A DNA stretch of 54,657 nucleotides from Nanobdellota archaeon (lineage in GTDB: Archaea > Nanobdellota > Nanobdellia > PEZQ01), in the NCBI GenBank assembly GCA_018220985.1, contig JAAOXS010000005.1:1-54657 (forward strand), written 5' to 3'. Positions 51,911 to 54,657 of the stretch are shown here, in pieces. How positions within the stretch are numbered: position 1 is the stretch's first letter; each line of letters starts with the position of its first letter. The position numbers and the translations under genes are program-made. The notes below the pieces were generated by a model. That model was not told where the DNA came from and did not search any database. It saw nothing but the letters and a program-made list of their open reading frames with translations.

Positions 51911-52802
51911 TTTACCTGAAAAAGAATATTTTGCGAGCGGGCATAACGCGTGCCGTGGTTGCGGTCCCGCTATTGCTATGCGCTGGATTGCGAAAGCAGC
52001 TGGCGATAATACTGTTATCGCTCATGCCACGGGTTGTATGGAAGTTATTTCAACGCTTTACCCTTACACTTCTTGGAAAACACCTTGGATTCATTCAGCT
52101 TTTGAGAATGCAGGGGCAGTTGGTAGTGGTGTTGAAGCAGCTCTTAAAACACTTTACTCAAAGAACAGGCCTAATGTGTTAATGATTGGTGGTGATGGTA
52201 GTACTTTTGACATTGGTTTTCAGGCTTTGAGCGGTGCTATTCAAAGAAAGCATAATTTTTGTTATGTGTGTTATGATAATGAAGCTTACCAGAACACAGG
52301 TTATCAGCGTTCAGGTGCTACTCCCAAGTATGCTCGTACAACTACAACGCCTTATGGTAAGGTTGTGCATGGCAATGATACGTGGCAGAAGCCTATGCCT
52401 TTAATTATTGCTGCTCATGGTGCGAAGTATATTGCTACTGCGAGTGTGAGTAATGTTGTTGATTTGTATAATAAGGTTAAGAAAGGTTTGGAAATTCCAG
52501 GTCCTGCGTACGTTCAAGTTCAGACACCTTGCGTTCCGGGTTGGGGTATTAATCAGGCTAGCACTATTCAAGTTGCTAAGTTAGGTGTTGAAACAGGTGC
52601 TTATCCATTGTACGAGATTGAAGGTGGGAAAGTTAAGATGACTCGTAAGCTTGAAAAATTGGTTCCTGTTAAGAAGTATTTGGAGTTGCAAGCTCGTTTT
52701 AGAAATTTATCAGAAGATGAGGTTAAAGAATTCCAGTCACGTGTACGCTATTGGTATAAGTATATTGAATCATTGGAAAGTAAAGGTAAAGTGTTCCCAT
52801 AA
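51897..52802 (+). CDS. porB: Pyruvate:ferredoxin oxidoreductase beta subunit (TPP-binding)
   Basis: 301 residues. The TPP-binding GDGSTFDIGFQALSGAI (about 98-114) followed by YDNEAYQNTGYQRS is characteristic. Cys ligands of the beta-subunit 4Fe-4S cluster: GHNACRGCGPA (about 17-26), a further Cys at HATGCMEV and the C-terminal CVPGWGI. A second possible ATG is at 51903. It is the last of the tightly overlapping porGDAB operon. Confidence 0.95.
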   Translation: MLMNNLPEKEYFASGHNACRGCGPAIAMRWIAKAAGDNTVIAHATGCMEVISTLYPYTSWKTPWIHSAFENAGAVGSGVEAALKTLYSKNRPNVLMIGGDGSTFDIGFQALSGAIQRKHNFCYVCYDNEAYQNTGYQRSGATPKYARTTTTPYGKVVHGNDTWQKPMPLIIAAHGAKYIATASVSNVVDLYNKVKKGLEIPGPAYVQVQTPCVPGWGINQASTIQVAKLGVETGAYPLYEIEGGKVKMTRKLEKLVPVKKYLELQARFRNLSEDEVKEFQSRVRYWYKYIESLESKGKVFP

Positions 52803-52838
52803 CCTTTAAAAACAGGTTTCTTTATTCTATTTTGTAAT

Positions 52839-52979
52839 GGGCGTGTAGCATAGTCCGGATAATGCGACTGCCTCCTAAGCAGTGAAGATAGATGGGCAAA
52901 CCGAATCATAATATGTGGTTACTGACCTATGCTGAGCTGAGAAAGCAGTAGACCGGGGGTTCAAATCCTCCCACGCCCG
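52839..52979 (+). tRNA. tRNA-Arg(CCU) with a ~66-nt intron
   Basis: Acceptor GGGCGTG pairs with CACGCCC (52972-52978), discriminator G. D-stem GCAT/ATGC; anticodon stem ACTGC (52867-52871) with GCAGT (52945-52949); loop CTCCTAA, anticodon CCT. T-arm GGGGG-TTCAAAT-CCTCC. An insert of about 66 nt lies between 37 and 38 (about 52878-52943). Because AGCAGT occurs at both ends (52878-52883 and 52944-52949), the exact borders are ambiguous. Only a partial bulge-helix-bulge pairing (exon CTC with intron GAG) was found. A TATA box CTTTAAAAAC precedes it (52804-52813). Confidence 0.85.
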
Positions 52980-53197
52980 CTACATTAACATACCAAACAG
53001 CAGACGATTCCGAACCTCTTAAGAACAATTCTAAAAGCACGAAAGCAACCCTAAACAAGCAAATTTCAGAACTATCAAAACACGAACTTGAAAAATTACT
53101 AAAAAAAGTAAAAAACACACTTCAAAAAAAATATCCGAGCAAATACAAGTCAAGATATGATGTTCCTATTGAAGAAAGAGTATTCACTCCACAACAA
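52952..53197 (+). other. In-frame extension joining tRNA-Arg 3' end to the integrase gene
   Basis: The integrase frame stays open upstream of the first legal start (TTG 53198) back through 52981 and into the tRNA-Arg T-arm and acceptor, to a stop at 52949-52951. The ~70 codons (ending VFTPQQ) resemble an integrase core-binding helix region, KQISELSKHELEKLL and similar. No ATG, GTG or TTG is in it. This is what the integrated form of an SSV-type integrase gene looks like: the att sequence lies inside the gene. Confidence 0.6.
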
Positions 53198-53752
53198 TTG
53201 AAAAAGTTCTTGAACGCGGTAAGGTTACCTGTTTACAAAATGTTATTTCTCACTATGTCAAGCACGGGTGTGCGAGTGGGTGAGTGTGTGGTGTTGAAAC
53301 CTGAAAACATTGATTTTAAGGAACGCTGTTTGTGGGTGTGGGTTGAGAAAAAGGAAAGACCTGTGAGAGTTCCAAAGTATTTTCCTAAATTTTATGGTAA
53401 GAAATTGAAGTCTTATCTTGACGTGTTCTCAAATCGTATGAGGTTGTGCGGTCACTTGTTCCCTGACCGTCATAATGTTTCACACGTTAGTTTAAAACAA
53501 GCAGGTCACATTTTTAGACAAACACTTGACCGCGTGGGGTTAAGCGAGTATTATGCGTTGAGTGGTAATCGTAAACTTCGTTATTTCACAACTAACAGTT
53601 TGCGTAAGACTTTCGCCAGTTATCAAAGCAGTTTAGAGCAAGCGCGTATGGTGTTACATCACGCGAATAGTAAGATTACTAAACGCCATTATTACGCCAC
53701 GCTAAAAGAACGCAAGAAAGAAATGATAGAAGCTGCTTTTGAAGAGTTTTGA
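53198..53752 (+). CDS. Tyrosine recombinase/integrase, C-terminal catalytic part
   Basis: 184 residues from TTG 53198 (see the upstream extension for about 80 further in-frame codons). The catalytic set is largely visible: Arg in SSTGVRVGECVVL, a Lys in VEKKERPVRVP, NSLRKTFAS in place of HxxR (Asn for His), His in VLHHANSKIT, and the Tyr nucleophile in KRHYYAT. So it is a tyrosine recombinase of the archaeal SSV or XerA-like kind. The start of the gene is absent, replaced by tRNA-Arg sequence. No excision partner or viral gene is nearby in this window. It may be a remnant or the end of an element continuing past the window. Confidence 0.8.
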   Translation: MKKFLNAVRLPVYKMLFLTMSSTGVRVGECVVLKPENIDFKERCLWVWVEKKERPVRVPKYFPKFYGKKLKSYLDVFSNRMRLCGHLFPDRHNVSHVSLKQAGHIFRQTLDRVGLSEYYALSGNRKLRYFTTNSLRKTFASYQSSLEQARMVLHHANSKITKRHYYATLKERKKEMIEAAFEEF

Positions 53753-53855
53753 ACATTTATTTTTTGTTGAAAGCGCTATCTCACAATTCTAAAGGAATTT
53801 TACATATTGTTTACTATACTAAAGACAATATTAACAATTTAATTAAAAGTGGTTT

Positions 53856-54065
53856 CTAGTGTTTATGTTTACCCCATCTGATACGTTCCCATAATCTCTC
53901 ATGACCATAGTATGCAATGCCTTTCAAAATGTTTAATCCAAGCCCCGAACTAATTGAAAGCGCGAAATCTCCTGTTATTAAATAAAAACCAACCATAGTC
54001 ATGAATGTAGCTATTACTCTCCAACTCATGGTTTTTGCAAGTGAACGTCTTATCCTATCCCCCAT
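53856..54065 (-). CDS. DUF2061 membrane protein
   Basis: 69 residues: RSLAKTMSWRVIATFMTMVGFYLITGDFALSISSGLGLNILKGIAYYGHERLWERIRWGK fits DUF2061 (usual ending YYxHERxWxRIxWG). Two transmembrane helices. Function unknown; family members sit near sulphate or cell-envelope genes in bacteria. It follows the AbrB-like gene by 10 nt on the same strand, so they are probably co-transcribed. Confidence 0.85.
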   Translation of the reverse strand: MGDRIRRSLAKTMSWRVIATFMTMVGFYLITGDFALSISSGLGLNILKGIAYYGHERLWERIRWGKHKH

Positions 54066-54075
54066 TTAAATTCAC

Positions 54076-54267
54076 CTACAGTTTCTCAGAATTAACTTTA
54101 GTTAATAATAACTTATCATCCTCAAAAAGGATCCATCTAAGTTTCTCACCGTTCTCTAATTTGAAATTGTCAACAACACGCTTAGGTACAGTTGTACGTC
54201 TACGCGTTCCACGAATCGTTAACGTAGTTTCAGTTATGAATTTCACATCATTTATGTTAATTTCCAT
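54076..54267 (-). CDS. AbrB/SpoVT-type small DNA-binding protein
   Basis: 63 residues from the ATG at 54267. TLTIRGTRRRTTVPKRVVDNF is the swapped-hairpin AbrB motif (I/V-G-x-x-RxxTVPKxVxxxL), followed by GEKLRWILFEDDKLLL. Archaeal AbrB proteins act as regulators or antitoxins. The frame extends to 54288 with two more Met codons; the TATA box CTTATAAATG on the minus strand (about 54290-54299) puts the transcription start near 54267, favouring this leaderless start. The neighbour DUF2061 protein may be its regulated partner. Confidence 0.8.
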   Translation of the reverse strand: MEININDVKFITETTLTIRGTRRRTTVPKRVVDNFKLENGEKLRWILFEDDKLLLTKVNSEKL

Positions 54268-54388
54268 ATTCTTGCCCATGCACAACACACATTTATAAGT
54301 TTGGTTTCAAACCAATACATATTGGAGTCAAATTAGTTCGTAGTCATTTTAGAAAAACTTTAAAAAACAACTAAAACTCTAATCAATT

Positions 54389-54463
54389 GGGCCTTTAGCG
54401 TAGTCCGGATAACGCGTTCGGCTTCGGACCGAAAGATCGGGGGTTCAAATCCCTCAGGGCCCA
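54389..54463 (+). tRNA. tRNA-Arg(UCG)
   Basis: Acceptor GGGCCTT pairs with AGGGCCC, discriminator A. D-stem GCGT/ACGC, anticodon stem TTCGG/CCGAA, loop CTTCGGA with anticodon TCG. T-arm GGGGG-TTCAAAT-CCCTC. No intron, no CCA. TATA-like CTTTAAAAAAC lies about 25 nt upstream. It is the second arginine tRNA in the window. Confidence 0.95.
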
Positions 54464-54477
54464 TCACCATAATTCAT

Positions 54478-54657
54478 TTATTTTTTTTTGAGACCTTTTG
54501 ATGTGTAAACATGATTAGAAGGAATTCGCTTATTTCTACCAACAACTGTATTAGCACCAATTGTAGAGTTATTTCCAACTTTAACCCCACAACCAATAAG
54601 TGACCTAGCCCCAATTAAGCAATTTTTTCCAATAATAATAGAATCATAAACTGTTTC
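54478..54657 (-). CDS. Hexapeptide-repeat acyltransferase, C-terminal part (partial)
   Basis: The last 59 residues of a gene that continues past the window edge. The coils SIIIGKNCLIGARSLIGCG and KVGNNSTIGANTVVGRNKR are left-handed beta-helix hexapeptide repeats (LbH), ending SNHVYTSKGLKKK. So it is an acetyl- or acyltransferase, possibly on a sugar nucleotide. Nothing can be said about its substrate or start. Confidence 0.85.
   Translation of the reverse strand, partial: ETVYDSIIIGKNCLIGARSLIGCGVKVGNNSTIGANTVVGRNKRIPSNHVYTSKGLKKK

Noticed and set aside
52927-53118. Minus-strand frame after tRNA-Arg containing AGVGGFEPPVY
   Set aside because: Complement of the tRNA T-arm and of the integrase extension.

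Overview
The window looks like a chromosomal segment of a DPANN archaeon, probably of the Woesearchaeota/Pacearchaeota type; the exact lineage is inference. The archaeal signs are an archaeal 16S rRNA, an archaeal-type methionine adenosyltransferase, Sec61-beta, a four-subunit pyruvate:ferredoxin oxidoreductase, class III signal peptides, KaiC/RAD55-like ATPases, tRNAs with bulge-helix-bulge introns and no encoded CCA, and many TATA boxes 24-30 nt upstream of start codons (leaderless mRNAs). The DNA is AT-rich. 16S and 23S rRNA are about 12 kb apart with separate promoters, and no 5S rRNA was seen.

Layout. 1-2.5 kb: RNA methyltransferase and AdoMet synthetase, divergent from an XRE-CBS regulator, then tRNA-Ile(UAU, intron) and tRNA-Glu. 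2.5-7 kb: membrane and surface biosynthesis (two UbiA prenyltransferases, a glycosyltransferase, an acyltransferase, a PHP hydrolase) plus a tiny basic protein resembling ribosomal eL41. 7-12.4 kb: tRNA-Leu, B12-binding radical SAM protein, ABC-2 exporter, membrane-anchored Lon-like protease, EEP-family phosphatase/nuclease. 12.5-14.3 kb: 16S rRNA with leader and processing stem. 14.3-18.4 kb: HD protein, unknowns, tRNA-Ala with a duplicated 3' end bounding a small kinase/ART-like gene pair, a MazG-like remnant, and a deoxyribosyltransferase-DUF1653 fusion. 18.4-20.3 kb: YdcF-like protein, RHH-nucleotidyltransferase fusion, GNAT. 20.4-26.2 kb: a copper/thiol operon (DUF2318 lipoprotein, CopZ, HMA-DsbD-cupredoxin fusion, DsbA, Cys-rich microprotein, CopA) with a palindromic operator candidate and an adjacent membrane-bound winged-helix regulator. 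26.3-29.5 kb: 23S rRNA.

30-46 kb is the most distinctive part: VIT-like transporter, type IV pilus-type ATPase (split from or fused to a winged-helix segment), two TadC/FlaJ membrane proteins, a GH3-family adenylating enzyme, a 7TM protein, four KaiC/FlaH-like ATPases, two large signal-anchored Ig-like membrane proteins sharing a cytoplasmic tail, and a pilin-signal adhesin. Three of the KaiC-like genes sit in one compact operon with the two membrane proteins. This suggests a surface sensing or appendage-control system that I do not recognise as described.

46.2-52.8 kb: RNase P RNA, Sec61-beta, a thymidylate kinase-like protein, AMP-forming acetyl-CoA synthetase and PorGDAB, which together link pyruvate, acetyl-CoA and acetate. 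52.8-54.7 kb: tRNA-Arg(CCU, intron) fused in frame to an SSV-like integrase C-terminal fragment, DUF2061 and AbrB-like small proteins, tRNA-Arg(UCG), and the end of a hexapeptide acyltransferase.
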